Notes: generated from the sequence alone by a model not told the origin. A DNA stretch of 44,971 bases from Novosphingobium sp. Chol11 (GCF_900218065.1 NZ_OBMU01000001.1:2434597-2479567), one strand, 5' to 3'. Shown: positions 16,274 through 26,264, numbered from the stretch's first letter. Program-made: numbers and translations.

Positions 16274-18295
16274 TTACCAGATTCTCACGCGCTCCTGTGG
16301 AGCAAGATAGAGCTTGCTGCCGGGCGCAGGCTTGAAGGCGGCGTACCATTGATCGAAGTTCCGCACCGTGTCCGCCCGATATTGCGAGGGCGAATGCGGG
16401 TCGGTGACGAGCCGCTGGCGCAAGTTCGGTTCGCGATAATTGCGCCGCCATACCTGTGCCCAACCCAGGAAGAAGCGTTGATCCCCGGTGGTGCCATCGA
16501 TCACCGGCGCAGGCTTGCCGCCGAGCGAGGCATGATAGGCGTCGAGCGCCACAGCGACGCCTGCGAGATCACCGATATTCTCACCCAGCGTGAAATCGCC
16601 CTTCACATGCGCTCCGGGAAAGGGTTCATAGGCGTCATATTGCTTCACCAGCTTGCCCGTCAGCTGTTTGAAGGCCGCGACATCGGCATCGCTCCACCAC
16701 TGGTTGAGCTTGCCGCTTTCATCATATTTGGCGCCTTGGTCGTCGAAATGATGGCTGAGTTCATGGCCGATCACCGCGCCGATGCCGCCATAATTCACTG
16801 CCGGATCGGCATGAGGATCGAAGAAGGGCGGCTGGAGGATCGCGGCCGGGAAGACGATCTCAACCATGGAGAAGTCCGCATAAGCGTTGATCTCCATTGG
16901 CGTCATCTGCCATTCCCAACGGTAAATAGGCTTCCCTAGCTTGCCCATCTGATAATCGAATTCATATTGGTTCGACCGCAGCGCATTGCCGAACAGATCG
17001 CCCGCCGCCATGTCGAGCCCACCATAATCCCGCCATTTGTCGGGGTAGCCGATCTTTGGCGTGAAGGCCGCCAGCTTCTTGTGCGCCCTAGCCTTCGCGC
17101 CATCGCTCATCCAGCTGAGGCCGTCGATGCGGCGGCCCATGGCGGCGATCACATTTTTGACGAGTTGATCCATCGCCGCCTTGGTTTCCGGCGGAAAATA
17201 GCGGGCGACATAGATTTTGCCGACTTCCTCGCCCATCGCATCCTTGACGAAGCCGACCGCGCGCTTCCACCGTTCTTCGCGCTGAGGCGTGCCCGACAAG
17301 GTGGTGCCGTAGAAAGCGAAGTCCGCGTCGGCAATGCGATCGGGCAGATAAGTGGCATAGCTATGGAGGCTACGCAGCAGAAGGGCGTCCTTGAGCACTT
17401 CGACCGGGGTTCGCGCGATCAGTGCTGCTTCGCCGGTGATCGCCGTGGGCTGCGCGACGATCAGCGCCTCTGGTTTCAGTCCGTTGGCGGCGAAATAGGC
17501 GGCGAAGTCGAAACCGGGCGCGGCCTCCTGCAATTCGGCAAGGGTCATCCGGTTATAGGTCTTGTCCGCGTCCCTGCTGTCGACCTGGGTCCAGTGCAGC
17601 TTGGCGACTTCCGTTTCGAACGACATCAGGGCGGCAGCGCGGGCCTTTGCGTTGCTCGCGCCCGCCAGCGTCAGCATCTGTTCCAGATGCGCGGCATAGG
17701 CGGTCCGGATGGCCGCCATCTTCTGGTCGGGCTGGAGATAAAAGTCACGGTTGGGTAGACCCAGACCCGACTGGCGCAGGTTCAGGATATAAGTGTCAGG
17801 TGCCTTGTCATCCTGCCCCACATAGAAGGTGAAGGGCCCTGCTATGCCGGCCCGGGCAGCCTCCGCCGCCAAGCGGGCGTAACCCGCTTTGTCTTTTACC
17901 GCCTCGATCTTCGCGAGCCAGGGCTTGATAGGCGTCAGCCCCTTCGCTTCCACGGTGGGCGCGTCGAGATAACTGGCATAGGCGATGCCGATGCTGCTGG
18001 CGGGGTCTTTCCTCGCCTCCTCCAATATGCCCCGGGTGCGCTCTCGCGACAGGTCATCAAGCACGTTGAACGCGCCATAATTGGATTTGTCTGCGGGGAT
18101 CGGCGTGGCCTTGGCCCAGCCGCCATTGGCGTGAAGGTAGAAATCATCGCCCGGCTTGACGGTCGGGTCCATGCCCTTGCTGTCGAAGCCGTAGCTGCCA
18201 TAGGTCGGCTTGGCCGGTGGCGCCTGATCCGCCTGCGCGGCGTTGGCGGCGAGCAGCAGAGCGCCAACAGCGGCGCTCATCAGAAGATTTTTCAT
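16274..18295 (-). CDS. M13-family zinc metallopeptidase (PepO/neprilysin type)
   Basis: This 673-residue secreted peptidase begins with a signal peptide (MKNLLMSAAVGALLLAANAAQA). The C-terminal M13 catalytic domain has the zinc motif in VIGHELSHHFDDQG, the third ligand region GENIGDLAGVAVALDAY, and the conserved end RADTVRNFDQWYAAF. M13 enzymes cut peptides on the N-side of hydrophobic residues, here probably in the periplasm. All catalytic residues are present and the length is normal. It lies between bioD and the DUF4168 gene on the same strand, apparently unrelated to biotin synthesis. Confidence 0.94.
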   Translation of the reverse strand: MKNLLMSAAVGALLLAANAAQADQAPPAKPTYGSYGFDSKGMDPTVKPGDDFYLHANGGWAKATPIPADKSNYGAFNVLDDLSRERTRGILEEARKDPASSIGIAYASYLDAPTVEAKGLTPIKPWLAKIEAVKDKAGYARLAAEAARAGIAGPFTFYVGQDDKAPDTYILNLRQSGLGLPNRDFYLQPDQKMAAIRTAYAAHLEQMLTLAGASNAKARAAALMSFETEVAKLHWTQVDSRDADKTYNRMTLAELQEAAPGFDFAAYFAANGLKPEALIVAQPTAITGEAALIARTPVEVLKDALLLRSLHSYATYLPDRIADADFAFYGTTLSGTPQREERWKRAVGFVKDAMGEEVGKIYVARYFPPETKAAMDQLVKNVIAAMGRRIDGLSWMSDGAKARAHKKLAAFTPKIGYPDKWRDYGGLDMAAGDLFGNALRSNQYEFDYQMGKLGKPIYRWEWQMTPMEINAYADFSMVEIVFPAAILQPPFFDPHADPAVNYGGIGAVIGHELSHHFDDQGAKYDESGKLNQWWSDADVAAFKQLTGKLVKQYDAYEPFPGAHVKGDFTLGENIGDLAGVAVALDAYHASLGGKPAPVIDGTTGDQRFFLGWAQVWRRNYREPNLRQRLVTDPHSPSQYRADTVRNFDQWYAAFKPAPGSKLYLAPQERVRIW

Positions 18296-18397
18296 CGAAG
18301 CATCCCTTGCTTGATCCGATCATGGCAATTGACCCGGCGCAGCGTGACAAGTCCATGTCAATTATCGAAAATCACGCAAAAGCGGCTGCCGCCCGGT

Positions 18398-19012
18398 TCA
18401 GGGCAGGCGGATATTCTCGGCAAAAGCAGCCTTCAGGCTGATAGCATCCAGCGGGTCCAGGCGGGGGAGACGGCCGAGGCTGGGCACCTTGGCAAGCTGC
18501 GGGATGATCCGCTCATTCTCCTCATGTGGATCGCCGATGAAAGCAATGCCTGCCAGCGGCACGCCCCGGCTGCGCAGCGCCTCGATGCTGAGCAGGCTGT
18601 GATTGATGGTGCCAAGCGCGGTGCGCGCGCAAAGAATCACCGGCAGCTGCCAATATGCAAAGAGATCGGCCATCAGCAGCGTTTCGCTGACCGGCACTAG
18701 CACGCCGCCTGCACCTTCCACAACCAGCGGCCCGTCCACTTGTGGCAGGGTGAGCTTGTCGAGACACACCTCCACCCCGTCGATACGCGCCGCCAGATGA
18801 GGCGAAGCAGGCGTCCTGAGGCGGTAGGCCTCGGGAAGGATATGGGTCTTGGGAATGCCGCCAAGCCGGGCGACCGTTTCCTTGTCGCCTTCTGGATCGA
18901 CGCCGGCCTGAACCGGCTTCCAATAATATGCGCCAAGTGCGCCCGCCAAGCCTGCGGCGAAGACCGTCTTGCCGATATCCGTGTCCGTTCCGGTGACCAG
19001 GAAGCGCGTCAT
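18398..19012 (-). CDS. bioD: Dethiobiotin synthetase
   Basis: The 204-residue ATPase has the P-loop GTDTDIGKT at residues 7-15, the YYWKPVQAG segment, VEGAGGVLVPV (metal/phosphate) and LGTINHSLLSIEALRSRG. It closes the ureido ring by ATP-dependent carboxylation of DAPA to dethiobiotin. Length is slightly below the Escherichia coli enzyme but all motifs are present. Its start overlaps the bioF stop by 4 bases, showing a coupled bioF-bioD operon. No bioB is in this window. Confidence 0.95.
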   Translation of the reverse strand: MTRFLVTGTDTDIGKTVFAAGLAGALGAYYWKPVQAGVDPEGDKETVARLGGIPKTHILPEAYRLRTPASPHLAARIDGVEVCLDKLTLPQVDGPLVVEGAGGVLVPVSETLLMADLFAYWQLPVILCARTALGTINHSLLSIEALRSRGVPLAGIAFIGDPHEENERIIPQLAKVPSLGRLPRLDPLDAISLKAAFAENIRLP

Positions 19013-20133
19013 CCCAAGACCCTCTGCAATTCTTCCCCAAGCGCCGCCACATCGGCTCGGCCGACATTCAATGTCAGGGAAATGCGCAGGCGGCTGGTGC
19101 CCGGCGGGACGGTAGGTGGCCGAATGCCGCGCACGTCGAAGCCTGCCTCCTGAAGCGCGGCGGCGGCGGCCATGGCGCGCCGGTCCTCGCCGAGCAGGAT
19201 CGGCACGATCTGGCTACGCGGCGCAGGCAGGCCCAAGGGTGCGCAGATCACTTCGGCGGCATCGACGCACAGCGTCTTCAGCCGCGCGCGCAGGTCGTCC
19301 GCCTGCTCGATCCGATCGAGTGCGGCCGAAGCCGCCACCGCCATCAGAGGCGAGGGCGCGGTGGAGAAAATGAAGGCTCGTGCGCGGTTGATCAAATAGT
19401 CAATGATGATCTGCGGCCCGCAAATCAGTGCGCCTTCCACGCCCATGGCTTTGCCGCAGGTATGGAGCGTCACGACATTGTGCAGCCCGTCGAACCCGGC
19501 GGACAAGCCCCGGCCGCTCGGGCCGGACACGCCCGTGCCATGCGCTTCGTCGAGGATCAGCATCGCATCATGCTGCGCCGCCAGTTTGGCAAGATCAGCG
19601 AGCGGAGCCGTATCGCCGTCCATCGAATAAAGCGTTTCGACCGCGATCCAGATGCGGCCCTTGCCGCCTTCCCCCCGCCAGGCGGTGATCAGGTCGGCAA
19701 AACTCTGCACATCATTATGCCGGGCAAAGACAGTGGCGGCCTTGGACAGGCGAATGCCGTCATGAACGCTGGCATGGATCAGTTCATCCGCAACGATCAG
19801 GTCGCCACGCTGTGGCAATGTTGAAAACAGCGCGCTATTGGCTGCGAAGCCATTGGCGAGGAACAAGGCTGCCTGCGTGCGGAAGAAGGCCGCAGCCTTC
19901 GCCTCCAGCCCCTCATGCTCGGGCGCGTTGCCGCGCAGCAGGCGGGAGCCACCCGATCCCACGGGCACGCCCCGCGCCACAGCATCCGCCACCGCCTGGC
20001 CGATCATCGGATCGGACGCCAAGCCCAAATAGTCGTTGGAGGCGAAATCGCGCCCGGCGCGCGGCACCAGGCGGCGCAGGCGGCCGCGACTTTCAAGAGC
20101 CGCCAGTTGCGAGCGGAAGGGTTCGCTTGTCAT
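19009..20133 (-). CDS. bioF: 8-amino-7-oxononanoate synthase
   Basis: This 374-residue alpha-oxoamine synthase has DFASNDYLGLASDP, VGSGGSRLLRGNAPEHEGLE, DEAHGTGVSGPSGRG and the Schiff-base Lys in TLHTCGKAMGVEGA. It condenses pimeloyl-ACP (or pimeloyl-CoA) with alanine. It is the first gene of bioF-bioD. There is no Shine-Dalgarno sequence: a perfect 7-bp inverted repeat (20135-20153) abuts the ATG. The upstream sequence reads TTGCCC, 18 bases, TATAGG, 7 bases, ATG, which fits a leaderless transcript starting at or near the initiation codon. Confidence 0.95.
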   Translation of the reverse strand: MTSEPFRSQLAALESRGRLRRLVPRAGRDFASNDYLGLASDPMIGQAVADAVARGVPVGSGGSRLLRGNAPEHEGLEAKAAAFFRTQAALFLANGFAANSALFSTLPQRGDLIVADELIHASVHDGIRLSKAATVFARHNDVQSFADLITAWRGEGGKGRIWIAVETLYSMDGDTAPLADLAKLAAQHDAMLILDEAHGTGVSGPSGRGLSAGFDGLHNVVTLHTCGKAMGVEGALICGPQIIIDYLINRARAFIFSTAPSPLMAVAASAALDRIEQADDLRARLKTLCVDAAEVICAPLGLPAPRSQIVPILLGEDRRAMAAAAALQEAGFDVRGIRPPTVPPGTSRLRISLTLNVGRADVAALGEELQRVLG

Positions 20134-20134
20134 G

Positions 20135-20175
20135 GCGGGCCCTATAGGCCCGCGACAGGCACAGGGGCAAGCTGG
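20135..20175 (-). promoter_or_regulatory. Candidate leaderless promoter of bioF with palindrome
   Basis: Read on the minus strand, a -35-like TTGCCC is followed after 18 bases by a -10-like TATAGG that ends 7 bases before the ATG. The -10 element is embedded in a perfect palindrome (GCGGGCC-N5-GGCCCGC). Either a leaderless start or a repressor site, or both, would fit. Confidence 0.45.
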
Positions 20176-20238
20176 AGGGCCTCGCGTTCATCCGTCGAGC
20201 AAGGGAGGCACCCTCCTCCCCCGCCTAAGTTCGAATAA

Positions 20239-20922
20239 TCAGAAGGAGAAGCTCAGCGCGAAGGACGCCACATTGTCATTGGCATCTTCCGCATTGGGCC
20301 GGAAGCCATGCTGATGCAGATAGCCGATTTCCGCATTCACATTCTTCGCGATTGGGGTGGTGATAGCGATCAGGTTGCGCATCCGCTCCTCCCCCTCGAC
20401 CCGCTGGAAATTGGTGGTGTTGAGGTCGATGAAGCTTTCATGGCTCAGCACCAGGGCGGTCTTGCCGCCTTCCTTGAAAGGCAGCACATATTTGACATAG
20501 GGGCGGAAGCGCCACGCGGTGCCATCGACACCTTCGCGCCAGCGCTCTTCCAGGCGAAGGCGCGCGCTCAACTGGCCAGGACCGATCTTCACGATATTGT
20601 CGAACGTCACCTGCTGGCGGCCGCGATGCTCCATCACGGCGAATTCGCCGGCATTGTAGTTGGGATCGTGGGTGTAGCCCGCCCAGACCGTCACATTCTT
20701 CGTCACCTTGTAGCCGAGGAGCGAATTCATCTCGACCTCGTAAAGGCCGTCGCGGTCTTCGCTGAACCGGGTGATGACTTCCTGAGAGAAGCGCCATTTG
20801 TCGCTCAGCTTCACCGTGGCGCTGACGCCCGTCCAAAGCTGATCATCCTCAGTCGCATGTGCCAGAGATGGCACAGCCAAGGCCAGCGAGGCCGTCAACA
20901 GCTTCAAAGTCGGTCGCATCAT
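20239..20922 (-). CDS. DUF2490 outer-membrane beta-barrel protein
   Basis: The 227-residue protein has a signal peptide (cleavage after LAHA) and a DUF2490 pattern: DDQLWTGVSATVKLSDKWRFSQEV, SLLGYKVTKNVTVWAGYTHD, LRLEERWREG, WRFRPYVKYVLPF, ending FALSFSF, a typical outer-membrane barrel end with C-terminal Phe. It is predicted to form a small barrel; its role is unknown. The ATG at 20922 or the next codon (20919) is the start; GGGAGA lies just upstream. The upstream region contains spaced TGTCAC/ACTACAT-like repeats that might be a Pho box. Confidence 0.88.
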   Translation of the reverse strand: MMRPTLKLLTASLALAVPSLAHATEDDQLWTGVSATVKLSDKWRFSQEVITRFSEDRDGLYEVEMNSLLGYKVTKNVTVWAGYTHDPNYNAGEFAVMEHRGRQQVTFDNIVKIGPGQLSARLRLEERWREGVDGTAWRFRPYVKYVLPFKEGGKTALVLSHESFIDLNTTNFQRVEGEERMRNLIAITTPIAKNVNAEIGYLHQHGFRPNAEDANDNVASFALSFSF

Positions 20923-21055
20923 GATCTCCCATCGCCTTGTGGCGCGGGGGCCGACTATGAGCTTTATGTGACCATGTCATTTCCATTTTATGTAGTTTTT
21001 GTGACAATTGTTTCTGAAGTTATCATGCGCCATGGCCGATCCAGATCGCACTAAA

Positions 21056-21085
21056 ATGGCCCCGTCCGTCGCCGGACAGGGCCAT
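21056..21085 (-). terminator. Terminator of hppA
   Basis: A 13-bp stem with one mismatch (ATGGCCCTGTCCG against CGGACGGGGCCAT read on the minus strand) and a 4-base loop is followed by TTTT. It begins 25 bases after the hppA stop. Confidence 0.8.
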
Positions 21086-21109
21086 CTTCGTCCTCGAAAA
21101 TTTTTGCCG

Positions 21110-23233
21110 TCAGACACCGTGTGCGAGAGCGGCGAGCAGCAGCAAGGCAACGATGTTCGTGATCTTTATCATCGGATTGACGGCGGGTCCGGCGGTGTCC
21201 TTATAAGGGTCACCCACCGTATCGCCGGTCACCGCCGCCTTGTGCGCGTCCGATCCCTTGCCACCATGGTTGCCGTCCTCGATATATTTTTTGGCATTGT
21301 CCCAGGCGCCCCCGCCTGAGGTCATCGAGAGCGCGACGAACAGGCCCGACACGATGACGCCAAGCAGCAAAGCGCCAAGCGCCGCAAAGCCGTTCGGCGT
21401 CCCGGCTACGGCGGAAATGGCGAAATAGACGATGATCGGCGCCAGCACCGGCAGCAGGCTGGGTATGATCATCTCCTTGATCGCCGCGCGGGTGACGAGA
21501 TCGACCGTGCGGGCATAATCAGGGCGCGAGGTGCCTTCCATGATGCCGCTGTTGATGGCGAACTGATCGCGAACGTCCTTCACAACGTCGCCCGCGGCGC
21601 GGCCGACAGCCGTCATGCCCATCGCGCCGAACAGATAGGGCAGCAATGCGCCCAGCAGCAGACCGACAATGACGTAAGGATTGGACAGGCTGAAATCGAC
21701 CGGCTCAGTCAGGCCGAGGGCCGAGTTGTAGAATTTGAGGTCCTCCGTGTAGGCGCCGAACAGCACAAGCGCTGCGAGCCCAGCCGAGCCGATGGCATAG
21801 CCCTTCGTCACTGCCTTGGTGGTGTTGCCCACGGCATCAAGCGCGTCGGTCTTGACCCGCACGCTGTCGTCGAGATGCGACATCTCCGCGATGCCGCCCG
21901 CATTGTCCGTCACAGGGCCATAGGCGTCCAGCGCCACGACCATGCCCGCGAGCGCCAGCATCGCGGTCGCTGCAAAGGCGATGCCGATCAGCCCCGCCAG
22001 CTGATGCGCGACGATGATCCCCGCGACGATCACAAGCGTCGGAAGCGCGGTCGCTTCCAGGCTGACGGCCAGGCCCTGGATCACGTTGGTGCCGTGGCCG
22101 GTTTCGGACGCACGGGCGATGCTGCGCACCGGGCGATAATTGGTGCCGGTATAATATTCGGTAATCCAGACGATGAGGCCAGTGACAGCAAGCCCGACCA
22201 TCATCGCCCAGAACAAGGCCATGCCGGTATAGCCGCCTGCGCCATCCAGGTCAGTGCCGAAGCGTGCATTCAAGTCCCCCAGCGTGAAGCTGGTTGCAAA
22301 ATAGAGCGCAGGGATCGAGAGGATCGCGGTGGTCCAGAACCCCTTGTAAAGCGCGCCCATGATGGACTGGCTGGAACCGAGACGCACCATATAGGTGCCG
22401 ATGATCGAGGTGATGATGCACACGCCGCCAACGATCAGCGGCAGGGACATCAGCCGTTGCAGAAAGGCGTTGTCGACACCGCTCACCAGCAGGGCGGTGA
22501 GGACCATGGTCGCGCCGACCGTCACGACATAGGTTTCGAACAAATCGGCCGCCATGCCCGCGCAGTCACCGACATTGTCGCCGACATTGTCCGCAATCAC
22601 GGCGGGGTTGCGTGGGTCATCTTCCGGAATGCCCGCTTCCACCTTGCCTACAAGGTCAGCGCCGACGTCTGCCGCCTTGGTGAAGATGCCGCCGCCCAGC
22701 CGTGCGAAGATCGAGATGAGGCTGGCGCCGAATGCAAGCGCTACCAGAGAGTCGATCACCAGCCGGTCATCGGGAGCATGGCCCGCTGGCCCCGTCAGAT
22801 ACCAGAAGAAGACGCTGATCGCGAGCAGCGCCAGCCCTGCCACCAGCATGCCGGTGATGGCGCCCGCGCGGAAAGCCACCGTAAGCCCGCTCTGCAATGT
22901 CGTGCGTGCCGCTTCGGCGGTACGGACATTGGCGCGTACGGAAATGTTCATGCCGATGAAGCCTGCCGCCCCTGACAGGATCGCGCCGATCAGAAATCCG
23001 ATGGCGGAGGTCCCGCCCAGGAAGAAGAAGACCAGGGCCGCCACCACGACTCCGACCATGCCGATCGTCATATATTGGCGGCTGAGATAGGCCTTCGCCC
23101 CCTCCTGAATCGCGCCCGCTATGGATTGCATGGTTTCATTGCCGGCAGACGCTGCCAGCACCTGACGACTGGTGAACAAGCCGTAGAGCACGGCCAGCAG
23201 GCCGCACCCTATGGCGATATAGACAATCTGCAT
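21110..23233 (-). CDS. hppA: Proton-translocating membrane pyrophosphatase
   Basis: This membrane protein of about 707 residues has many transmembrane helices. The pyrophosphate-binding core is [45 protein letters not shown], and there is a second acidic motif near the end ([20 protein letters not shown]). The [10 protein letters not shown] segment has Lys at the position that distinguishes K+-independent from K+-dependent enzymes, so a K+-independent H+ pump is predicted. It couples pyrophosphate hydrolysis to proton export across the inner membrane. The ATG at 23233 (MQIVYIAIG) has GAGAGGA upstream; the longer frame to 23353 has no family similarity. Confidence 0.95.
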   Translation of the reverse strand: MQIVYIAIGCGLLAVLYGLFTSRQVLAASAGNETMQSIAGAIQEGAKAYLSRQYMTIGMVGVVVAALVFFFLGGTSAIGFLIGAILSGAAGFIGMNISVRANVRTAEAARTTLQSGLTVAFRAGAITGMLVAGLALLAISVFFWYLTGPAGHAPDDRLVIDSLVALAFGASLISIFARLGGGIFTKAADVGADLVGKVEAGIPEDDPRNPAVIADNVGDNVGDCAGMAADLFETYVVTVGATMVLTALLVSGVDNAFLQRLMSLPLIVGGVCIITSIIGTYMVRLGSSQSIMGALYKGFWTTAILSIPALYFATSFTLGDLNARFGTDLDGAGGYTGMALFWAMMVGLAVTGLIVWITEYYTGTNYRPVRSIARASETGHGTNVIQGLAVSLEATALPTLVIVAGIIVAHQLAGLIGIAFAATAMLALAGMVVALDAYGPVTDNAGGIAEMSHLDDSVRVKTDALDAVGNTTKAVTKGYAIGSAGLAALVLFGAYTEDLKFYNSALGLTEPVDFSLSNPYVIVGLLLGALLPYLFGAMGMTAVGRAAGDVVKDVRDQFAINSGIMEGTSRPDYARTVDLVTRAAIKEMIIPSLLPVLAPIIVYFAISAVAGTPNGFAALGALLLGVIVSGLFVALSMTSGGGAWDNAKKYIEDGNHGGKGSDAHKAAVTGDTVGDPYKDTAGPAVNPMIKITNIVALLLLAALAHGV

Positions 23234-23484
23234 GGATGTTCCTCTCCCCCTTGTTTTCCTGTCATCGGCCGCTCCGCAGGGAAAAACGGGCGGACGAAAG
23301 GCATGAAGGCGGGCGGCCGGAATTCGCACTTCCGGCATCAGGCACCGCATCAATCAGCGTCAAGGTCACGGACATGATGGCGTCCAACCGGGCTGAGAAA
23401 AGGATGGCGCGAAGCTACAGGCAGGATGAGCGGCGTCAAGCCGTTACGAAACGCACCTGAATCAAGCTGTTGCGCGCTCGGCTT

Positions 23485-24399
23485 TCAACCATGTTCCCAG
23501 CCGAGCCGGTCCGGCAGCGGCACTGACGTCCCGTCGATCATCAGCGTGAGGCCTGACCCGGGAGAGAAGCTGCCCACAGGAATGGCCCTCACCGGCGGCT
23601 TGGCGGAGGACGGCATGGCGAACAGCAGTTCATAATCATCGCCTGCGCGCGCGGCGGCGATCTGAGCGGCCGTGCCGCCGCCGCTCACCAGTTCCAGCGC
23701 GGGGGACAGCGGCACATGGTCGATGGTGACGGCGAGCCCGCTGGCCTGCGCCATGCGCATAGCGTCAATCAGGAGCCCGTCCGACACGTCCATCATCGCA
23801 TGCACCTGGCCCGCGAGTAGCGCGCCTTCCGCAAGACGGGGCCTGGGACGCCGATAGGCCTCGACCAGCGGCCCTGACGCGGCCGGGTTCGATCGGAGCA
23901 AGTCCAGACCCGCTCCTGCGTCGCCCACTGGCCCGGTGAGATAAAGGCGATCACCCGCCTGCGCGCCGCTCCTGGCAGGGACAGGCCCGCTTGCCTCCCC
24001 AACCGCAGTCAGGCTGTAGCTGCGCGCGCTACCCTGCGGCATCTTTACCGTGTCTCCACCCAGAAGTGGCATGGCATGACGGCCGAGTGCCTCCCCCAAT
24101 CCTTCGAGAAAGGCGGCGTCCCAGGCGTCATCGCCTGACAGCGCATAGTTTAGCAAACAGCCGACCGGCCGTGCGCCTTTGGCAGCGAGGTCGGACAGAT
24201 TGACCGCCGCCAGCTTCCAGCCGATGTCGGCGGGAGGATCGCTGGCAAGATGATGCACCCCCTCCACCATCGTGTCGCTGGTGAGGATCAGCCGCGAGCC
24301 GCCCACGTCCAGAACGGCCGCATCGTCCTGCAGTCCGCGCGCGGCGGGATCATTGGCCAGCAGGCGGAGGAGGGTCAGGAAGCGGAATTCAGGGGACAT
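23485..24399 (-). CDS. thiL: Thiamine-monophosphate kinase
   Basis: The 304-residue protein has the ThiL/AIR-synthase fold motifs: GLQDDAAVLDVGG, LTSDTMVEGVHH, AAVNLSDLAAKGARPVG, LLGGDTVKMP, MMDVSDGLLIDAMRMA and GDDYELLFAMP. It phosphorylates thiamine monophosphate to the active cofactor thiamine diphosphate. Length and motifs are normal. It follows nusB by 44 bases, a pairing common in proteobacteria. The 251-base gap to hppA (23234-23484) holds no gene; it has a 7-bp hairpin (23316-23336) without a T-run. Confidence 0.95.
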   Translation of the reverse strand: MSPEFRFLTLLRLLANDPAARGLQDDAAVLDVGGSRLILTSDTMVEGVHHLASDPPADIGWKLAAVNLSDLAAKGARPVGCLLNYALSGDDAWDAAFLEGLGEALGRHAMPLLGGDTVKMPQGSARSYSLTAVGEASGPVPARSGAQAGDRLYLTGPVGDAGAGLDLLRSNPAASGPLVEAYRRPRPRLAEGALLAGQVHAMMDVSDGLLIDAMRMAQASGLAVTIDHVPLSPALELVSGGGTAAQIAAARAGDDYELLFAMPSSAKPPVRAIPVGSFSPGSGLTLMIDGTSVPLPDRLGWEHG

Positions 24400-24443
24400 G
24401 AAAATGACCTCCGTTCGCCCTTGGCCCTAACAGAAGTGGTTCG

Positions 24444-24890
24444 TTACTTCCGCACATCCTTTGCGACGCCATCCAGCAGGCCGTTCACGAAACCCGCCTC
24501 GCGCTTGTCGTAAAAGGCGTGAGCCACGTCGACATATTCGCTGATCACGGTTCCGGTCGGCACATCGCGGCGCGCGATGAGCTCATAGGCGCCCGCACGC
24601 AGGATCTGCCGCATGGGCCTGTCCAGACGCTCGAGGCTCCAGCCCTTCGAAAGGCGGGCGGTGATCAGTCCGTCAATTTCGCCGCGCCGCTTGTCAACGC
24701 CAGTCACGATATCGTCGAAGAAGATTTCCTCCGCTTCGGCATAGGTCACATCCTCGATCGTCGCGCCGAGCCGGTGCTGATGGAATTCATGCAGCAGGAC
24801 GCTAAGCGGCGTGCTTTCCATTTCCAGCTGGTACAGCGCCTGCACCGCGGCAAGGCGGGCGGCGGAGCGGGATTTGGAGCGTTCGTTCAT
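24444..24890 (-). CDS. nusB: Transcription antitermination factor NusB
   Basis: This 148-residue all-helical RNA-binding protein has the NusB pattern: RSAARLAAVQALYQLEM near the start and QILRAGAYELIARRDVPTGTVISEYVDVAHAF, ending GFVNGLLDGVAKDVRK. NusB with NusE binds boxA RNA and supports rRNA transcription. It is followed by thiL, and an inverted repeat separates it from hisD upstream. Confidence 0.95.
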   Translation of the reverse strand: MNERSKSRSAARLAAVQALYQLEMESTPLSVLLHEFHQHRLGATIEDVTYAEAEEIFFDDIVTGVDKRRGEIDGLITARLSKGWSLERLDRPMRQILRAGAYELIARRDVPTGTVISEYVDVAHAFYDKREAGFVNGLLDGVAKDVRK

Positions 24891-24915
24891 AAAGGTCTTC
24901 TATTCCGATCAATTG

Positions 24916-24957
24916 GAGCCTGTCGAGAACCCTGCGCATCCGGTTCTCGACAGGCTC
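24916..24957. repeat. REP-like perfect 16-bp hairpin between hisD and nusB
   Basis: GAGCCTGTCGAGAACC and its exact inverse are separated by 10 bases. There is no T-run on either side. The core CCTGTCGAGAACC/GGTTCTCGACAGG resembles dispersed extragenic palindromes I recall from sphingomonad genomes. Only one copy is present in this window. Confidence 0.75.
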
Positions 24958-24974
24958 GAACCGAACGAAAATGA

Positions 24975-26264
24975 TCAGCTCAGCCGCACCGCCACCGAGG
25001 CGGCGTGCGCTGGCAGCCCTTCCGCCTCCGCCAGCGCAACCGCCGCCGGGCCGATCGCATCGATCGCGGCCTGATCAAGGCTGAGGAAGCTGGTGCGTTT
25101 CATGAAGTCGAGCACCGACAGCCCCGAGGAGAAACGCGCGCGCCGCCCGGTGGGCAGGACGTGGTTCGGTCCCGCGACATAATCGCCCACCGCTTCAGGG
25201 GTCAGGCGGCCCAGAAACACCGATCCGGCATGACGAACCTGCGCAAACAGGATTTCGGGATCATCCACAGCCAGTTGCAGATGCTCAGCCGCCAGGCGGT
25301 TGACGAGCGGCATGGCCTCTTCAAGATCGCGCACAAGGATGATCGCGCCATTTGCAGCCCAACTAGTCGTGGCGACCGCCTGCGTCGACAAGAGCGGCAA
25401 GCGCCTTTCCACCGCCGCTGCAACCGCGTCGGCGAAAACCGCATCGTCCGTGAACAGAATCGACTGGCTGGTCGGATCATGCTCCGACTGGCTCAGCAGA
25501 TCGGCGGCGATCCAGTCCGGATCATTTTTCCCATCGGCGACGACAACGATCTCGGATGGGCCAGCGACCATGTCGATGCCGACGACGCCATATAATTGCC
25601 GCTTGGCTTCAGCGACCCAGGCATTGCCGGGCCCGGTGACGACATCCACAGGCTTGATCCGATCCGTGCCATAGGCAAGCGCCGCCACCGCCTGAGCGCC
25701 GCCGACGCGCCAGATTTCCTCGATACCGACGATGCTGGCAGCGGCGAGGACGAGCGGGTTGATCACGCCATTGGGCGTCGGCGTCACCATGGCGATGCGC
25801 GACACGCCAGCCACCTTGGCGGGAATGACGTTCATCAGCAGCGAGCTGGGATACGCCGCCCGGCCGCCCGGTACATAAAGCCCGGCCGCATCGACCGGCC
25901 GCCAGCGTGCGCCCAGCCGCACGCCAGCGCTGTCGGTGCCATCGCTGTCCTGCGGCTTCTGCTTTTCATGATAGGCGGTGATACGTGCCGCCGCGAGTTC
26001 GAGGGCTTCGCGTAATTCGGACGAGATGCCGTCCAGCGCCGCGCGGCACTCGGCGGGGGTGACCGCCCAGCCGCTTGCTTCCAGATCGTGCCGGTCGAAC
26101 CGGCTGGTATAATCGGCGAGCGCTGCATCGCCCTCCGCACGGACGCGCTTCAGAATCGCCGCGACATCGCGGGACACATCTTCATCCGCCTCGCGCCGGG
26201 CATCGACCAGCGCCGTGAAGGCGGCGGCGAAGTCGGCGTCACGGCTGTCGAGCCTAAGCGGCAT
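24975..26264 (-). CDS. hisD: Histidinol dehydrogenase
   Basis: This 429-residue zinc enzyme shows [82 protein letters not shown] (zinc/substrate Gln-His) and [20 protein letters not shown]. It oxidises L-histidinol to histidine in two NAD+-dependent steps, the last of histidine synthesis. The start overlaps the hisG stop by 11 bases, showing a coupled hisG-hisD operon. The C-terminal residues (AASVAVRLS) are normal. Confidence 0.96.
   Translation of the reverse strand: MPLRLDSRDADFAAAFTALVDARREADEDVSRDVAAILKRVRAEGDAALADYTSRFDRHDLEASGWAVTPAECRAALDGISSELREALELAAARITAYHEKQKPQDSDGTDSAGVRLGARWRPVDAAGLYVPGGRAAYPSSLLMNVIPAKVAGVSRIAMVTPTPNGVINPLVLAAASIVGIEEIWRVGGAQAVAALAYGTDRIKPVDVVTGPGNAWVAEAKRQLYGVVGIDMVAGPSEIVVVADGKNDPDWIAADLLSQSEHDPTSQSILFTDDAVFADAVAAAVERRLPLLSTQAVATTSWAANGAIILVRDLEEAMPLVNRLAAEHLQLAVDDPEILFAQVRHAGSVFLGRLTPEAVGDYVAGPNHVLPTGRRARFSSGLSVLDFMKRTSFLSLDQAAIDAIGPAAVALAEAEGLPAHAASVAVRLS

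Noticed and set aside
21875..22975. 366-codon plus-strand frame opposite hppA
   Set aside because: Shadow frame rich in Arg, His and Asp, with no Shine-Dalgarno sequence.
24916..24957. Intrinsic terminator for hisD
   Set aside because: The stem is strong but no T-run follows in either direction.
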